A DNA stretch of 47,994 nt from Williamwhitmania taraxaci (GCF_900096565.1 NZ_FMYP01000026.1:1-47994); one strand, 5' to 3'. Shown: positions 9,330-19,004, numbered from the stretch's first letter. Made by a program: numbers and translations. Notes: generated by a model not told the origin, from the sequence alone.

Positions 9330-11747
9330 ATGAAAAAAATTGTTTTCTTTTCTGTTGCATTTTGCGGAATTACGCTTTCGTTATTTGCACAAGAGAACCT
9401 TACCTACCAATTGCCACCCAAAGAAATTTTGGAACTGGCGAACTATGAGCGAGCTCCATCGGTAATGATGGATTATAAAAAGGAATACATGGTTTTAGGT
9501 TATAGAAGCACCTACAAAACCTTATCGGATCTTAACCAAGACGAGCTTCGTTTAGGCGGATTACGGATAAATCCAGTCACCAACATTTCTAGTACTGTCA
9601 CCTATACCACTAATCTGAAAGTTCGTAAAGTTGTAGATAAGGAACCCATTCAGGTAAAGAGTCTTCCGGATAATTCTCGGATTTCCAATATTCAATGGTC
9701 GCCTGACCAAACAAAAATGGCATTTACAAACACCACCGAAATTGGGGTTGAAGTATGGCTTTTAGATATTGCTTCGGCTACTGCCCAAAGGCTTACTGAA
9801 CCAACTGTAAACGCCAACCTCGATGAACCTTTTGTTTGGTTTGGTGATGGGACACAACTTCTTGTGATGATGCTTCCTAGGGATAGACCGGCGTTGGTTG
9901 ACTCTAAAAAGGAACTTCCTACAGGACCTACAGTGAGCACTAGCGATGGTAAGAAAGCGCAAAATAGAACTTATCCCGATTTGCTCAAGAATAAATTAGA
10001 TGAAACTAATTTTGAGATCATTGCAAGTTCCGAACTCTATTCAGTTGACTTGAATGGTAAGGCTTCTCTGTTTATGGGAAAGGCAATGTATTCGGGTATA
10101 AACTTTTCGCCCGACGGAAATTATCTGATGGTTGAGACCATTCAAAAGCCATTTTCATACCTCGTTCCAATGTATCGTTTCCCATCCAAAACTGTGGTTT
10201 ACGACAAAGCTGGAAAAGAGATAAAGGTTGTTAATGAGACTCCGCTTATCGAAGTTATGCCCAAAGGTTTTATGGCTGTGCAAACTGGAAAGCGAAATAT
10301 GAATTGGCGCAACGACAAACCATCAACTCTTTATTTCGTTGTGGCTCTCGATGAGGGAAACCCTGAGAACAAAGTTGATTTCAGAGATGAGGTTTTTCAG
10401 TTGAACGCTCCTTTTACTGTTGCTCCAACCTCACTAGCAAAATCGCCCCAACGATTTGCCGGTATTATGTGGGCAAATGATCAGGTTGCAGTGATGTATG
10501 ACAATTGGTATGATACCCGTAATACTAAAACTTACCTGTTTAATCCATCAAATCCATCGCTGCCACTTAAGATTATTTATGACAGGAATTCTCAAGATAT
10601 TTATTCCGATCCGGGTAGTTTTGTTACCGTCAAAAATCAATACGGTGAGTATGTTATTGCACTCGACCGTGATGTTGCTTACCTTTTGGGCGATGGATAC
10701 ACAAAGGATGGCCAGTTTCCATTTGTTGATCAGGTAAATTTGAAAACGCTCAAGACCAAACGCGTGTATCAGAGCAATTATACGAATAAGATTGAAAGAC
10801 TTTTTTCGTTTGTTGATATAAAGAAGGGCGACCTACTCGTTCAAATACAATCGAGCAACGAGTTCCCGAACTATTACATGCGAAACATAAAAAAGAGTGC
10901 ACTAACCCAATTAACCTTTTTTAAAAATCCGTTTGAGAGCATCAAGGGTGTAGAGAAGAGGGTGATTAAATATATGCGTAACGATGGCGTTTCGTTGTCG
11001 GGAACTCTTTATTTGCCTGTAGGTTACGATAAGGTAAAAAAAGAAAAGCTTCCCCTATTAATCTGGGCTTACCCCGAAGAGTATAAGGATAAGAATAGTG
11101 CAGGCCAATCGTCTGCAAATCCAAATGAGTTTACTTTCCCATACTATGGCTCTTTTGTTTACTGGGTAACTAGAGGTTATGTGGTTCTCGATGATGCTTC
11201 GTTTCCAATTGTAGGCGAAGGTGCCACTGAACCTAACGATTCGTTTTTAGAACAGCTAGTAGCCAATGCAAAGGCCGCTATTGATGCCGTTGACTCTTTA
11301 GGTTATATTGATAGAACGAAAGTTGCGGTAGGCGGCCACTCTTACGGTGCGTTCATGACTGCTAACTTGCTTTCTCATTCCAATCTTTTTGCCTGTGGTA
11401 TTGCGCGCAGCGGAGCATATAACCGAACGCTTACTCCATTTGGCTTTCAAAGCGAGCAGCGAAATTATTGGGAAGTTCCTGATGTTTACAACAAAATGTC
11501 ACCATTTATGAATGCTGATAAAATGCATACTCCACTTCTGTTAGTGCATGGTGATGCCGATAATAATCCAGGAACATTTACCTTACAGTCTGAGCGTTAC
11601 TTTCAGGCGCTCAAAGGACTTGGAGCTCCAGTGCGCCTGCTCTTATTACCAAAGGAGTCTCATGGTTATGTCGCAAAAGAGAATATTTTTCACCTGCTTT
11701 GGGAACAAGATCGGTTTCTTGAAAAGTATTTGAAGGAAAAAAAGTAA
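9330..11747 (+). CDS. exported S9-family prolyl oligopeptidase-type serine peptidase
   Basis: 805 residues. The signal peptide (KKIVFFSVAFCGITLSLFAQ) ends near residue 21, so the enzyme is probably periplasmic. The N-terminal two thirds is a beta-propeller-like region with repeats such as IQWSPDQTKMAFTN and NFSPDGNYLMVET. The C-terminal third is an alpha/beta hydrolase with a full triad: Ser671 in GGHSYGAF, Asp742 in HGDADNNPGT and His778 in KESHGY. In the family such enzymes cleave oligopeptides, and the closest annotated relatives are glutamyl/prolyl aminopeptidase-like S9 proteins. Exact specificity cannot be read from sequence. The gene stands alone, convergent with fumC, sharing a terminator. 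Confidence 0.9.
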   Translation: MKKIVFFSVAFCGITLSLFAQENLTYQLPPKEILELANYERAPSVMMDYKKEYMVLGYRSTYKTLSDLNQDELRLGGLRINPVTNISSTVTYTTNLKVRKVVDKEPIQVKSLPDNSRISNIQWSPDQTKMAFTNTTEIGVEVWLLDIASATAQRLTEPTVNANLDEPFVWFGDGTQLLVMMLPRDRPALVDSKKELPTGPTVSTSDGKKAQNRTYPDLLKNKLDETNFEIIASSELYSVDLNGKASLFMGKAMYSGINFSPDGNYLMVETIQKPFSYLVPMYRFPSKTVVYDKAGKEIKVVNETPLIEVMPKGFMAVQTGKRNMNWRNDKPSTLYFVVALDEGNPENKVDFRDEVFQLNAPFTVAPTSLAKSPQRFAGIMWANDQVAVMYDNWYDTRNTKTYLFNPSNPSLPLKIIYDRNSQDIYSDPGSFVTVKNQYGEYVIALDRDVAYLLGDGYTKDGQFPFVDQVNLKTLKTKRVYQSNYTNKIERLFSFVDIKKGDLLVQIQSSNEFPNYYMRNIKKSALTQLTFFKNPFESIKGVEKRVIKYMRNDGVSLSGTLYLPVGYDKVKKEKLPLLIWAYPEEYKDKNSAGQSSANPNEFTFPYYGSFVYWVTRGYVVLDDASFPIVGEGATEPNDSFLEQLVANAKAAIDAVDSLGYIDRTKVAVGGHSYGAFMTANLLSHSNLFACGIARSGAYNRTLTPFGFQSEQRNYWEVPDVYNKMSPFMNADKMHTPLLLVHGDADNNPGTFTLQSERYFQALKGLGAPVRLLLLPKESHGYVAKENIFHLLWEQDRFLEKYLKEKK

Positions 11748-11792
11748 AGCTTGACCTTAAACGCTACAAACCAATTGTGGTGTAATTATACA

Positions 11793-11824
11793 AAGAGCCG
11801 GCTATTAGCCGGCTCTTTTTTTTA
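11793..11824. terminator. bidirectional terminator between S9 peptidase gene and fumC
   Basis: A ten-pair GC-rich stem (11794-11803 with 11807-11816) has a three-base loop and is followed by eight T. A-rich sequence on the other side would serve the minus strand, and the flanking genes converge here. Confidence 0.82.
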
Positions 11825-11840
11825 AGAATTTAGGAGTGGA

Positions 11841-13235
11841 TTAAAGTGTTCCTACCATTTTGAGTGGATCTACCCACGTGTCGAAATCTTCGGACGAAAC
11901 GTAGCCTAGCTCCATTGCTGCTTCCTTCAAGGTTTTGTTCTCCTTATGAGCCTTCTTGGCAATTTTGGCAGACTTTTCGTAACCTATATGGGTATTAAGA
12001 GCCGTTACCAACATAAGCGAGTTTTGAAGATGCAGCTGAATGTTTGGACGGTTTGGCTCTAAGCCTACGGCACATTTCTCGTTGAACGAAACGCATGCTT
12101 CACCAATTAGCCGTGCCGATTGAAGGACATTGGCTGCAATAAGTGGCTTAAACACATTGAGCTCGAACTGACCCATTGATCCACCCATGGTAACGGCCAT
12201 GTCGTTACCCATAACTTGAGCGCAAACCATGGTAAGTGCTTCGGGTTGAGTTGGATTAACCTTGCCTGGCATGATAGAGGAACCCGGTTCGTTGTCGGGG
12301 ATAATAATCTCGCCAATTCCGCAGCGGGGGCCGGAACTAAGCATACGAATATCATTGGCAATTTTGAATAGTGAAACTGCAGCACGTTTAAGGGCACCGC
12401 TAAGTTCCACCATAGCATCGTGGGCTGCAAGTGCTTCAAACTTGTTGGGAGCAGTTACAAAGGGAAGCCCAGTGAGTTCAGCAATCTTCTTGGCAACCAG
12501 AACGTCGTAACCCTTTGGTGTGTTCAGTCCAGTTCCAACGGCAGTTCCACCAAGGGCCAGTTCGCGAACCATTTCAATGGCGTTGTTGATGGCCCTTACC
12601 GAGTTGTCGATTTGTTGAACATAGCCAGAAAACTCTTGGCCTAGAGTAAGCGGTGTGGCATCCATAAAGTGGGTGCGGCCAGTCTTCACAATAGTCATGA
12701 AATCGGCAGCTTTCTTTGCCAAGGTTTCGCGTAGAACCATCATTCCTGGAATGGTTATTTCTACGGCTACCTTGTATGCAGCAAGGTGCATAGCGGTGGG
12801 GAAGGTGTCGTTACTCGATTGCGATTTGTTTACATCGTCGTTTGGGTGGAGCACTTTTTTTTCGTCGGTAAGTTTGCCCCCGGTGATTACATGTCCGCGG
12901 TTTGCCACAACCTCGTTTACGTTCATGTTGCTTTGGGTGCCCGATCCGGTTTGCCAAATTACCAATGGAAATTGGTCGAAGAGTTTACCTTCAAGAATTT
13001 CGTCGCAAACTTTCCCTATCAGGTCGCACTTCTCTTTAGGAAGCACTCCCAACTCAGTATTGGCCAATGCTGCAGCTTTTTTAAGGTAGGCAAATGCAGT
13101 AATAATTTCCTGCGGCATGCTGCCCTCTGGACCTATTTTAAAGTTGTTTCTCGAACGCTCTGTTTGGGCGCCCCAATACTTATCGGCGGGGACTTGAACC
13201 TCGCCCATGGTATCCATTTCGATACGATAGTTCAT
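11841..13235 (-). CDS. fumC: class II fumarate hydratase
   Basis: 464 residues, the usual length for class II fumarases. The enzyme interconverts fumarate and L-malate in the citric acid cycle without an iron-sulfur cluster. Visible signatures: the N-terminal [19 protein letters not shown], the [12 protein letters not shown] block, the [12 protein letters not shown] block (catalytic His region) and the superfamily signature [11 protein letters not shown]. The related aspartase lacks several of these residue combinations, so fumarase is the preferred call. It is the last gene of the minus-strand run, starting five bases after the CAP lipoprotein gene, and ends at the shared terminator. Confidence 0.95.
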   Translation of the reverse strand: MNYRIEMDTMGEVQVPADKYWGAQTERSRNNFKIGPEGSMPQEIITAFAYLKKAAALANTELGVLPKEKCDLIGKVCDEILEGKLFDQFPLVIWQTGSGTQSNMNVNEVVANRGHVITGGKLTDEKKVLHPNDDVNKSQSSNDTFPTAMHLAAYKVAVEITIPGMMVLRETLAKKAADFMTIVKTGRTHFMDATPLTLGQEFSGYVQQIDNSVRAINNAIEMVRELALGGTAVGTGLNTPKGYDVLVAKKIAELTGLPFVTAPNKFEALAAHDAMVELSGALKRAAVSLFKIANDIRMLSSGPRCGIGEIIIPDNEPGSSIMPGKVNPTQPEALTMVCAQVMGNDMAVTMGGSMGQFELNVFKPLIAANVLQSARLIGEACVSFNEKCAVGLEPNRPNIQLHLQNSLMLVTALNTHIGYEKSAKIAKKAHKENKTLKEAAMELGYVSSEDFDTWVDPLKMVGTL

Positions 13236-13240
13236 GGTGC

Positions 13241-13693
13241 TTAATTTTTAATGAATATTTGTGTGTAATAGAAAACTCCGCTCTTTGATTTTGCTATGCC
13301 CACCCCGGAGAGCGTATAGTTTCCCTCAATATTTTTTTTATGTCCACTGCTGTTTAACCATCCGGCCACAGCTAACTCGGGTGTGGAATAGCCCATAGCC
13401 ACGTTTTCGGCACCACTGCTTGCTTTAAGTTTATCCTTGAGCGCATCAAAACGGGTGTCGAATCCATCATGGCCAAATGCAACCGCACCAGAGGCCATGC
13501 GCATGCTGTGGCTGCGTGCCTGATCTACTATAGATGCGTTAGCCTTTAGTTCGACTAACTTTAAACCTACCCGGTGTTCGTTTATCAACTTCAACACCTG
13601 AGTCTCCATTTGCGCATACTCATAGTCCGATTTGTCCTTTGAGCATGCTGTGGCAAAAACGGCGAAACAGATAAGCAGGAGGAATCTTCTCAT
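13241..13693 (-). CDS. CAP-domain (SCP/PR-1-like) lipoprotein
   Basis: 150 residues. A lipoprotein signal sequence with lipobox FATAC puts the lipidated Cys at residue 17. The mature part is a small CAP domain: [31 protein letters not shown]-type helices, [10 protein letters not shown], and the signature [21 protein letters not shown]. Bacterial CAP proteins are extracytoplasmic and of mostly unknown function. The Asn/Ser-Gly-His (SGHK) and upstream His (FGHDGF) residues are those usually clustered in the cavity. It lies between arsC (19-base gap) and fumC (5-base gap), probably in the same transcript, although neither neighbour suggests its job. Confidence 0.87.
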   Translation of the reverse strand: MRRFLLLICFAVFATACSKDKSDYEYAQMETQVLKLINEHRVGLKLVELKANASIVDQARSHSMRMASGAVAFGHDGFDTRFDALKDKLKASSGAENVAMGYSTPELAVAGWLNSSGHKKNIEGNYTLSGVGIAKSKSGVFYYTQIFIKN

Positions 13694-13712
13694 TTCGGTA
13701 ACTTTTGTTGAA

Positions 13713-14072
13713 TTAAATGTTCTTTAACTCTTGAAGCCTTTCCATCTCCTCTGGGGGATTTGCAATAACCGCCTTGTATTTCCCTTCAACGATTGGACGT
13801 TGAATCAGTTTAGGGTTTTCCAATAAAATGGTAATCCATTCTTCGGAGTTGAAATTCCGTCCCTTCAACTCTTTTTTGAAATAGTCTTCCTGCGTACGTA
13901 CTAGCTGATCGGGCGAAATATGGAGTTTCAATAGAAGCGTATCTAACTCTTTACGTGTAAGAGGCTCTTTTAGGTAATCGCGAACCACTACTTCAATGCC
14001 CTTACTCGTTAGGTAAGCAAGGCCATTTCGGCTCTTCTGACAGCGTGGGTTATGGTAGATTTTTAGCGTCAT
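13713..14072 (-). CDS. arsC: ArsC/Spx-family thioredoxin-fold protein (glutaredoxin-type arsenate reductase-like)
   Basis: 119 residues, the usual size of the ArsC family. The redox Cys is C11 in IYHNPRCQKSR, matching the NP[RK]CxxSR active site of glutaredoxin-dependent arsenate reductases; ENPKLIQRPIVEGKYKAVIANPPE contains the conserved RPI arginine region. Family members reduce arsenate to arsenite with glutathione/glutaredoxin, but many Bacteroidota homologues stand outside ars operons and may have other thiol-redox roles. Here no arsenite transporter or ArsR is nearby; the gene begins two bases after the prfB stop. The fold assignment is firm, the arsenate activity is not. Confidence 0.8.
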   Translation of the reverse strand: MTLKIYHNPRCQKSRNGLAYLTSKGIEVVVRDYLKEPLTRKELDTLLLKLHISPDQLVRTQEDYFKKELKGRNFNSEEWITILLENPKLIQRPIVEGKYKAVIANPPEEMERLQELKNI

Positions 14073-14074
14073 GG

Positions 14075-15179
14075 TTAGTCGGGATTATTGGCTTCACCGC
14101 CGGTTTGCATCAGGTAGGCCTTGATAAACTCGGTGAGATCGCCATCGAGAACCTCTTGCACATTCGATGTTTCATAACCCGACCGTAGATCCTTCACCAT
14201 TTTGTATGGGTGCATAACGTAGCTTCGGATTTGTGATCCCCATTCAATCTTCTTTTTGGTTCCTTCTACTTCGGCTTGCTTCTCCATCCTTTTGCGCAAC
14301 TCTAGCTCGTAAAGGTGCGATTTAAGGATGCGTAGCGCATTATCCTTGTTTTGGAATTGCGATCGCGATTCGGTGTTTTCAATTACCGTTCCCGATGGCA
14401 TGTGGTGTAGGCGAACTCCTGTTTCCACCTTGTTTACGTTTTGGCCCCCCGCCCCACTGGAACGGAAGGTATCCCATTTTATATCGCTCGGGTTAATAGT
14501 AATCTCAATGGTGTCGTCTACTGCAGGCGATACAAATACCGAAGCAAAGGTAGTGTGTCGTCGCGCAGCCGAGTCGAAAGGGGAGATGCGCACCAGTCGG
14601 TGAACGCCATTCTCCGTTTTAAGATAGCCATACGCAAAATCGCCCACAAACTCAATGGTGGCGCTCTTTATGCCGGCTTCCTCTCCCGGTTGCAAATCGA
14701 TTATCTTTACCTGGTAGTTATTTCGCTCACCCCATCGGGTGTACATACGAAATAGAATACCAGCCCAGTCGAGACTCTCTGTTCCACCAGCACCGGAATT
14801 GATTTTCATGATAGCCCCAAACTTATCTTCTTCGGCGCCGAGCATGTTTTTCATCTCCATCTCCTCAATCAGGACAACAGATATGTTGTACTGTGCTTGA
14901 AGATCCTCTTCGGTAGCATCACCCTCCTTTTGGTAGGTTGCAATTACCTGCAAATCGTCAAGTGAGTTGGCGATTGCATCAAATGCAGTGATCCATGCCT
15001 TTAGAGATGCATTTTTTTTAAGTTGTTCCTCCGCTTTCTTGGCGTCGTCCCAAAAGGTTGGCGCTTGGGTTCGGAGTTCTTCTTCGTCAAGTTGAATTCG
15101 TTTCTTATCGACGTCAAAGATGCCTCCTCAGTGCATCCTGGCGCCTTATAAACTCTTTTATCTGATCCGTGGTTATCAT
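14075..15179 (-). CDS. prfB: peptide chain release factor 2, with programmed +1 frameshift
   Basis: Join 15179..15117 and 15115..14075, skipping base 15116; 367 residues. The first segment, starting ATG at 15179, encodes 21 codons ending in CTT followed by an in-frame TGA. A +1 shift at CTT-T-GAC opens the long frame. The product recognises UGA and UAA codons and triggers peptide release. Signatures: the SPF codon-recognition motif in VRISPFDSAARR and the catalytic GGQ in SSGAGGQNVNKVET. The shift makes RF2 control its own synthesis, because scarce RF2 slows termination at the internal UGA. A candidate promoter lies just upstream, so prfB may be transcribed independently of recX. Without the shift only the downstream part (from 14953) looks like an ordinary ORF. 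Confidence 0.96.
15112..15128 (-). promoter_or_regulatory. RF2 programmed frameshift site
   Basis: On the minus strand an internal Shine-Dalgarno-like AGGAGG (15128-15123) is followed by a three-base spacer and the slippery CTTTGAC, with the in-frame TGA at 15116-15114. Spacing and heptamer match the classical bacterial prfB autoregulatory site. Confidence 0.93.
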
Positions 15180-15199
15180 TGAATTGTCGTTTTATGGTG

Positions 15200-15228
15200 C
15201 AAAGGTAAAAAAAAGAAGGCAAGGCAAT
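15200..15228 (-). promoter_or_regulatory. candidate promoter of prfB
   Basis: On the minus strand ATTG (15228-15225), a 17-base spacer and TACCTTTG (15207-15200) match the Bacteroidota -33/-7 pattern well. The RF2 start codon is about 20 bases further on. This suggests an internal start site within the prmC-recX-prfB run. Confidence 0.5.
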
Positions 15229-15264
15229 CGGTTGTTTTCCGAAGCCAAACAAAAAAGCAATAAT

Positions 15265-15786
15265 TTAATCGGGTTCGATGTCGGCATTTTCACCGAATTC
15301 ACGATTCACGGTCACTTTCTTCAATGCAACCTTTATCTCTTCGTAGAGAAATCCTCGCGAAAGTCCAAATCGTATGATCTTTGCTTTGAAGTCTTGACTG
15401 TTGTTTGCTTTGATTGTTTTTGCCTTATGTATTAGTAACTGTTCCAATATTTCAGGCGGTTGGTTGGCCGTTGTGTCGGATAGAACCTCTTTAATGGCTT
15501 CTTGAGTAATGTGATGCATTTGCAGAGCCATTGCAATCTTGCGGGGGCCCCACTTGTTAAATTTCGCCTTGTCGCTGGCAAAGGCTCTGGCAAACCGCAG
15601 GTTGTCTACAAAGTTATGCTTGCGAAGTGTTTCCAGTATTTCCTTGTGATGTTCGGGATCCACACCCCATAAACTGAGCTTTCGCAAGGCATCTCCCTCG
15701 CTCATCTCTTTCCGGCTGCACATGGCCATTAGCCTTTGGAGTGCCGCATCGGGCGTCATCGTTCTTTTGTGGTGTTCGTTTTGCAT
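15265..15786 (-). CDS. recX: regulatory protein RecX
   Basis: 173 residues from the ATG at 15786, two bases after the prmC stop. An upstream in-frame GTG (15807) would overlap prmC and is less likely. The protein shows the tandem three-helix RecX repeats: DALRKLSLWGVDPEHHKEILETLRKHNFVDNLRFARAFASDKA and the next repeat with WGPRKIAMALQMHHI. RecX binds RecA and modulates its filament and coprotease activity. The size is typical. recA is not in the window. The gene sits between prmC and prfB in what looks like one transcript. Confidence 0.88.
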   Translation of the reverse strand: MQNEHHKRTMTPDAALQRLMAMCSRKEMSEGDALRKLSLWGVDPEHHKEILETLRKHNFVDNLRFARAFASDKAKFNKWGPRKIAMALQMHHITQEAIKEVLSDTTANQPPEILEQLLIHKAKTIKANNSQDFKAKIIRFGLSRGFLYEEIKVALKKVTVNREFGENADIEPD

Positions 15787-15787
15787 G

Positions 15788-16654
15788 CTAATCCTTTGGC
15801 GTTGCACGGATCATGCGTTCCTTTCCATTGATATCCTTCCTTATAATAGTGTCGAAGCCTAAAGTGGAAAATAGTTCGGCGGTTTCTTTACCAAAGGCTT
15901 CGTTTATCTCAAGGTAGATGGTTCCTGGGTTTTTATATGAACTGGCCAACGAGGCTATGGCCTTGTAAAAGCGCAGCGGATCATCGTTGGGCACAAATAA
16001 AGCAAGGTGTGGTTCGTGTTCTAGTACATTTCGGTGCATTACTTTTTTTTCCTTTTCTGTAATGTATGGCGGATTGCTCACAATGATGTCGAACCGATCC
16101 AACGGTAGATTTGCTTGATTGCTTAGTATGTCGTTCTGGATAAATTGAACCTTTATTTTGTTGCGTTCGGCGTTGGTTTTGGCAAGAGCAAGTGCTTTCT
16201 CGGAGATATCTGTGGCGTAAACCATTGCTTTTGGGAGCATTCGTGCAAGTGAGATGGCAATGCAGCCGCTGCCTGTGCCTACATCTAAAAGGGTTATCTC
16301 TTTTCCTTGCTGGTCGGCGGCAATCCACCAAATCAACTCTTCCGTTTCGGGCCTCGGAATGAGGACGTCTGGCGTAACCTGAAAATCAACCCCAATAAAT
16401 TCCATTTTCCCAATGACGTATTGAAGGGGTTCACCCTTTGCCAGACGTTCTGTTCCAGACTCAATCAGGGCTTGGCCTATTTCGTGGACGTGGTGTCCGG
16501 GGTAAAGAAATATCTCGTAGCTACTTATATGGAGCGTATCTTCCAAAAAACGTTTGGCAATGGCTGTTGCTTCCTGCTCCTCATAAAGGGGCGTCACTGC
16601 ATTTTTTACAAAATTGAATGCTGTGAGGTAAGTATTTGTCTTTTTTTCTAGCAT
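15788..16654 (-). CDS. prmC: release factor glutamine N5-methyltransferase
   Basis: 288 residues from ATG 16654; the frame extends to a TTG at 16675 but the ATG is preferred. The enzyme transfers a methyl group from S-adenosylmethionine to the Gln of the GGQ motif of RF1 and RF2. Signatures: PLQYVIGKMEF and VLIPRPETEEL in the N-terminal region, the SAM-binding LLDVGTGSGCIAISLA, and the catalytic NPPY in IIVSNPPYI. One of its substrates, RF2, is encoded two genes downstream, giving a functional pairing. It is divergent from ribD across about 110 bases. Confidence 0.95.
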   Translation of the reverse strand: MLEKKTNTYLTAFNFVKNAVTPLYEEQEATAIAKRFLEDTLHISSYEIFLYPGHHVHEIGQALIESGTERLAKGEPLQYVIGKMEFIGVDFQVTPDVLIPRPETEELIWWIAADQQGKEITLLDVGTGSGCIAISLARMLPKAMVYATDISEKALALAKTNAERNKIKVQFIQNDILSNQANLPLDRFDIIVSNPPYITEKEKKVMHRNVLEHEPHLALFVPNDDPLRFYKAIASLASSYKNPGTIYLEINEAFGKETAELFSTLGFDTIIRKDINGKERMIRATPKD

Positions 16655-16764
16655 TTCAGAGGAAAGAGGATTCAATTTTCTAAATTAGCGCACATTTTGG
16701 GATAAAATTACAAAACAGGATTTACCTATTGCAGCGTTTTCGAAAACATTTTGCAATTATTTCA

Positions 16765-17862
16765 ATGGAGAGCAGTATGTCGGAGGTAGAAAGGAGTAAC
16801 CATGAGTTGTTTATGGAGCGATGTATTCAAATAGCACAAGGCGGTTTGGGTAATGTGGCTCCTAATCCACTCGTTGGTTCAGTTGTGGTGTGCGATGGAC
16901 GAATAATTGGGGAGGGTTTTCATGCAGAATTTGGGAAATCTCATGCCGAGGTTAACGCAATTAACTCGGTGACGGATAAAGAACAGCTTAAAAAATCAAC
17001 ACTCTACGTGAGTTTGGAGCCATGTAGCCATCAAGGCAAAACACCTCCGTGCGCCGATTTTATTGTTGCAATGGGGATTCCTCGTGTTGTGGTTGCTGTG
17101 CGCGATCCCTTTCCCGAAGTTTCAGGACAAGGTATTGCCCGTTTGTTAGAGGCAGGAATAGAAGTAATCGAGGGCGTGTTGTCCGAACGCGCGATGGAAG
17201 TGAATCGTCGGTTTTTTACTTTTCAGCTCAAGAAACGACCATATATTATACTTAAGTGGGCTCAATCGCTCGATGGTTACGTGGACATAGAGCGGTTGCC
17301 GGGCGATGATCAGAAACCAATTTGGATCACCAATGAGTTGGCCCGTGCCGTTGTGCATCGTTGGCGTTCCGAGGAACAATCCATTATGGTGGGAACCCGT
17401 ACAGTTGAACTGGATAATCCTCGTCTGAGCGTAAGAGATTGGCGGGGGAAAAGTCCCATTCGAGTGGTGATAGATAGAACCCTAAGGCTACCTGCTGATG
17501 CCAATGTGTACGATGAGGTATCGCAGACGCTAATCATGATGGGCAATAATTCGGGTTCCGCCTCCCGCAGGCAACTCTTCCTGAATAGGCCAAATATAGA
17601 AATGGTTACTATTGATTTTTCTCGCGATATCGAACCCCAAATTATGGAGGTGCTTTACCAGCGGTCGGTCCAAAGTATTATTATTGAAGGCGGACCTCAG
17701 ATTCTTGAGTCGTTTATCTCCCGTAATCTTTGGGATGAGGCGAGGGTCTTTATAGGTCGTAAACTCTTCAACTCTGGCGTGAGGGCTCCGGTTCTTTTGG
17801 CGCAACCCATTACCGAAGATCGACTCTTCGATAGTATTCTTTATACGTATAGGAATGTGTAG
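16765..17862 (+). CDS. ribD: bifunctional riboflavin biosynthesis deaminase/reductase
   Basis: 365 residues from ATG 16765. An alternative ATG at 16777, preceded by GGAGAG, would give 361. The N-terminal half is a zinc cytidine-deaminase-like domain (NPLVGSVVV, zinc His/Glu in SHAEVNAI, zinc Cys pair in PCSHQGKTPPC). It deaminates the diaminohydroxy-phosphoribosylaminopyrimidine. The C-terminal half (from KRPYIILKWAQSLDGYV through GPQILESFI) is the NADPH-dependent reductase of the same pathway. Both halves look intact. No other rib gene is adjacent. It is convergent with the LOG-family gene. Confidence 0.94.
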   Translation: MESSMSEVERSNHELFMERCIQIAQGGLGNVAPNPLVGSVVVCDGRIIGEGFHAEFGKSHAEVNAINSVTDKEQLKKSTLYVSLEPCSHQGKTPPCADFIVAMGIPRVVVAVRDPFPEVSGQGIARLLEAGIEVIEGVLSERAMEVNRRFFTFQLKKRPYIILKWAQSLDGYVDIERLPGDDQKPIWITNELARAVVHRWRSEEQSIMVGTRTVELDNPRLSVRDWRGKSPIRVVIDRTLRLPADANVYDEVSQTLIMMGNNSGSASRRQLFLNRPNIEMVTIDFSRDIEPQIMEVLYQRSVQSIIIEGGPQILESFISRNLWDEARVFIGRKLFNSGVRAPVLLAQPITEDRLFDSILYTYRNV

Positions 17863-17888
17863 TGGGAGTTGGTGAAAAGGTTAAGGAC

Positions 17889-17920
17889 GGCCACGCGTAT
17901 GCAGTGGCCATTCTTGCTCC
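17889..17920. terminator. weak hairpin between ribD and the LOG-family gene
   Basis: GGCCAC at 17889-17894 pairs with GTGGCC at 17904-17909 across a nine-base loop. The following sequence is only moderately T-rich. The convergent position makes a shared terminator plausible but not certain. Confidence 0.35.
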
Positions 17921-17961
17921 TAAACTATTGTAAAAGCAGCACTAGTTTCAGTTTTGGTAGT

Positions 17962-18543
17962 CTATACCGCCGCAATATTTATTTTGTCTTCGCTCCATTC
18001 TGGGGCACTTTCAATGGCGGGGAGGATTTCTTCGGGTCTGTTTACCACTGTCCATATGCTGCGGTGCTCGGGTCGCATAAATTTCTCCTCGATCATCTTG
18101 TCAAGAAGTTCCACAAGCGGGGTGTAAAATCCGTCGAGGTTTAGTATGATAATGGGCTTGGTGAATTTCCCCAACCGTTTCAGGGTAATTACCTCCATTA
18201 ACTCTTCCAGCGTTCCACAACCTCCGGGTAGTGCAACCACTGCATCAACCTCATTGATCAGTAATTTTTTACGCTCGTGCATATCCTCCACTAGGATTAG
18301 TTCGGTAAGGCCTTTGTGTCCCCACTCTACCTTCTCCATGAATCGAGGGAGAACACCCACCACTTTGCCTCCTTGGGCGAGCATTGTATTTGCTAATCGG
18401 CCCATTAAACCTGCTGAACCTCCGCCATAAACTGCCGTGATACCATGTTTTACGAGTTCGGTTGCTAGGATGTCGGTAGCCTCGAAATGTTTGGACGCTA
18501 CCTTATTGCTAGAGGCGCAGTATATGCAAATTTTCCGTTCCAT
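17962..18543 (-). CDS. LOG-family protein (nucleoside monophosphate phosphoribohydrolase-like)
   Basis: 193 residues from ATG 18543; the 17-codon upstream extension of the frame has no family resemblance. Rossmann-fold signatures: ICIYCASSNKV at the N-terminus, VYGGGSAGLMGRLA, and the family motif PGGCGTLEE near the middle. LOG enzymes release the free base from cytokinin riboside 5'-monophosphate; bacterial relatives act on AMP or other NMPs in nucleotide turnover. The PGGxGTxxE and Arg of MHERK are those used for catalysis and phosphate binding. It faces ribD and is followed by no other gene in its direction, so context adds nothing. Confidence 0.9.
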   Translation of the reverse strand: MERKICIYCASSNKVASKHFEATDILATELVKHGITAVYGGGSAGLMGRLANTMLAQGGKVVGVLPRFMEKVEWGHKGLTELILVEDMHERKKLLINEVDAVVALPGGCGTLEELMEVITLKRLGKFTKPIIILNLDGFYTPLVELLDKMIEEKFMRPEHRSIWTVVNRPEEILPAIESAPEWSEDKINIAAV

Positions 18544-19004
18544 ATCTCTTGTTTTAGGAAGCCAAAGGTGCAAAGAATTTTTTAATTTGATCATTAAGCA
18601 TAGGCTCGTTATCGCTTACCGCTGGAGCATTCTATACTGTTAATCGCGGAATGTTACGTGTCGTTAATACCTAAGTAAATAAACATAAAAGATAAAAATA
18701 ATTGATGAAATGATTTTTTTGGAAAAAAATGAATTTATCTTTGCCATCAGAAATAACCAAATGGATTAATAATATAGATAACTATAATAGCATGATAAAT
18801 ATAAGATAAACTATAGTGTATAATAATATTAGTGTTGATAATAATGAAAAATTTAAATACTAGTTTGTCCTACGAAAAATTGCTTTCGTCGGTGAATTTT
18901 ACTGTTTTGTCGGGTTTTTATTTTTCTGCAAATTAAGAGAACCTTTCTTTGCAGTGTTAAATGATTTTAAGGTTTAAGGTTTAGAGTGAATGTTAGGATT
19001 GGAT

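Noticed and set aside
12655-13244. Long plus-strand ORFs opposite fumC
   Set aside because: They are shadows of the well-conserved fumC coding frame on the minus strand.
18844-18936. 30-codon plus-strand ORF (MKNLNTSLSYEKLL...) that could be a leader peptide
   Set aside because: It lies in very AT-rich DNA, has no ribosome binding site or regulatory codon run, and sits well before the structured elements; chance is likely.
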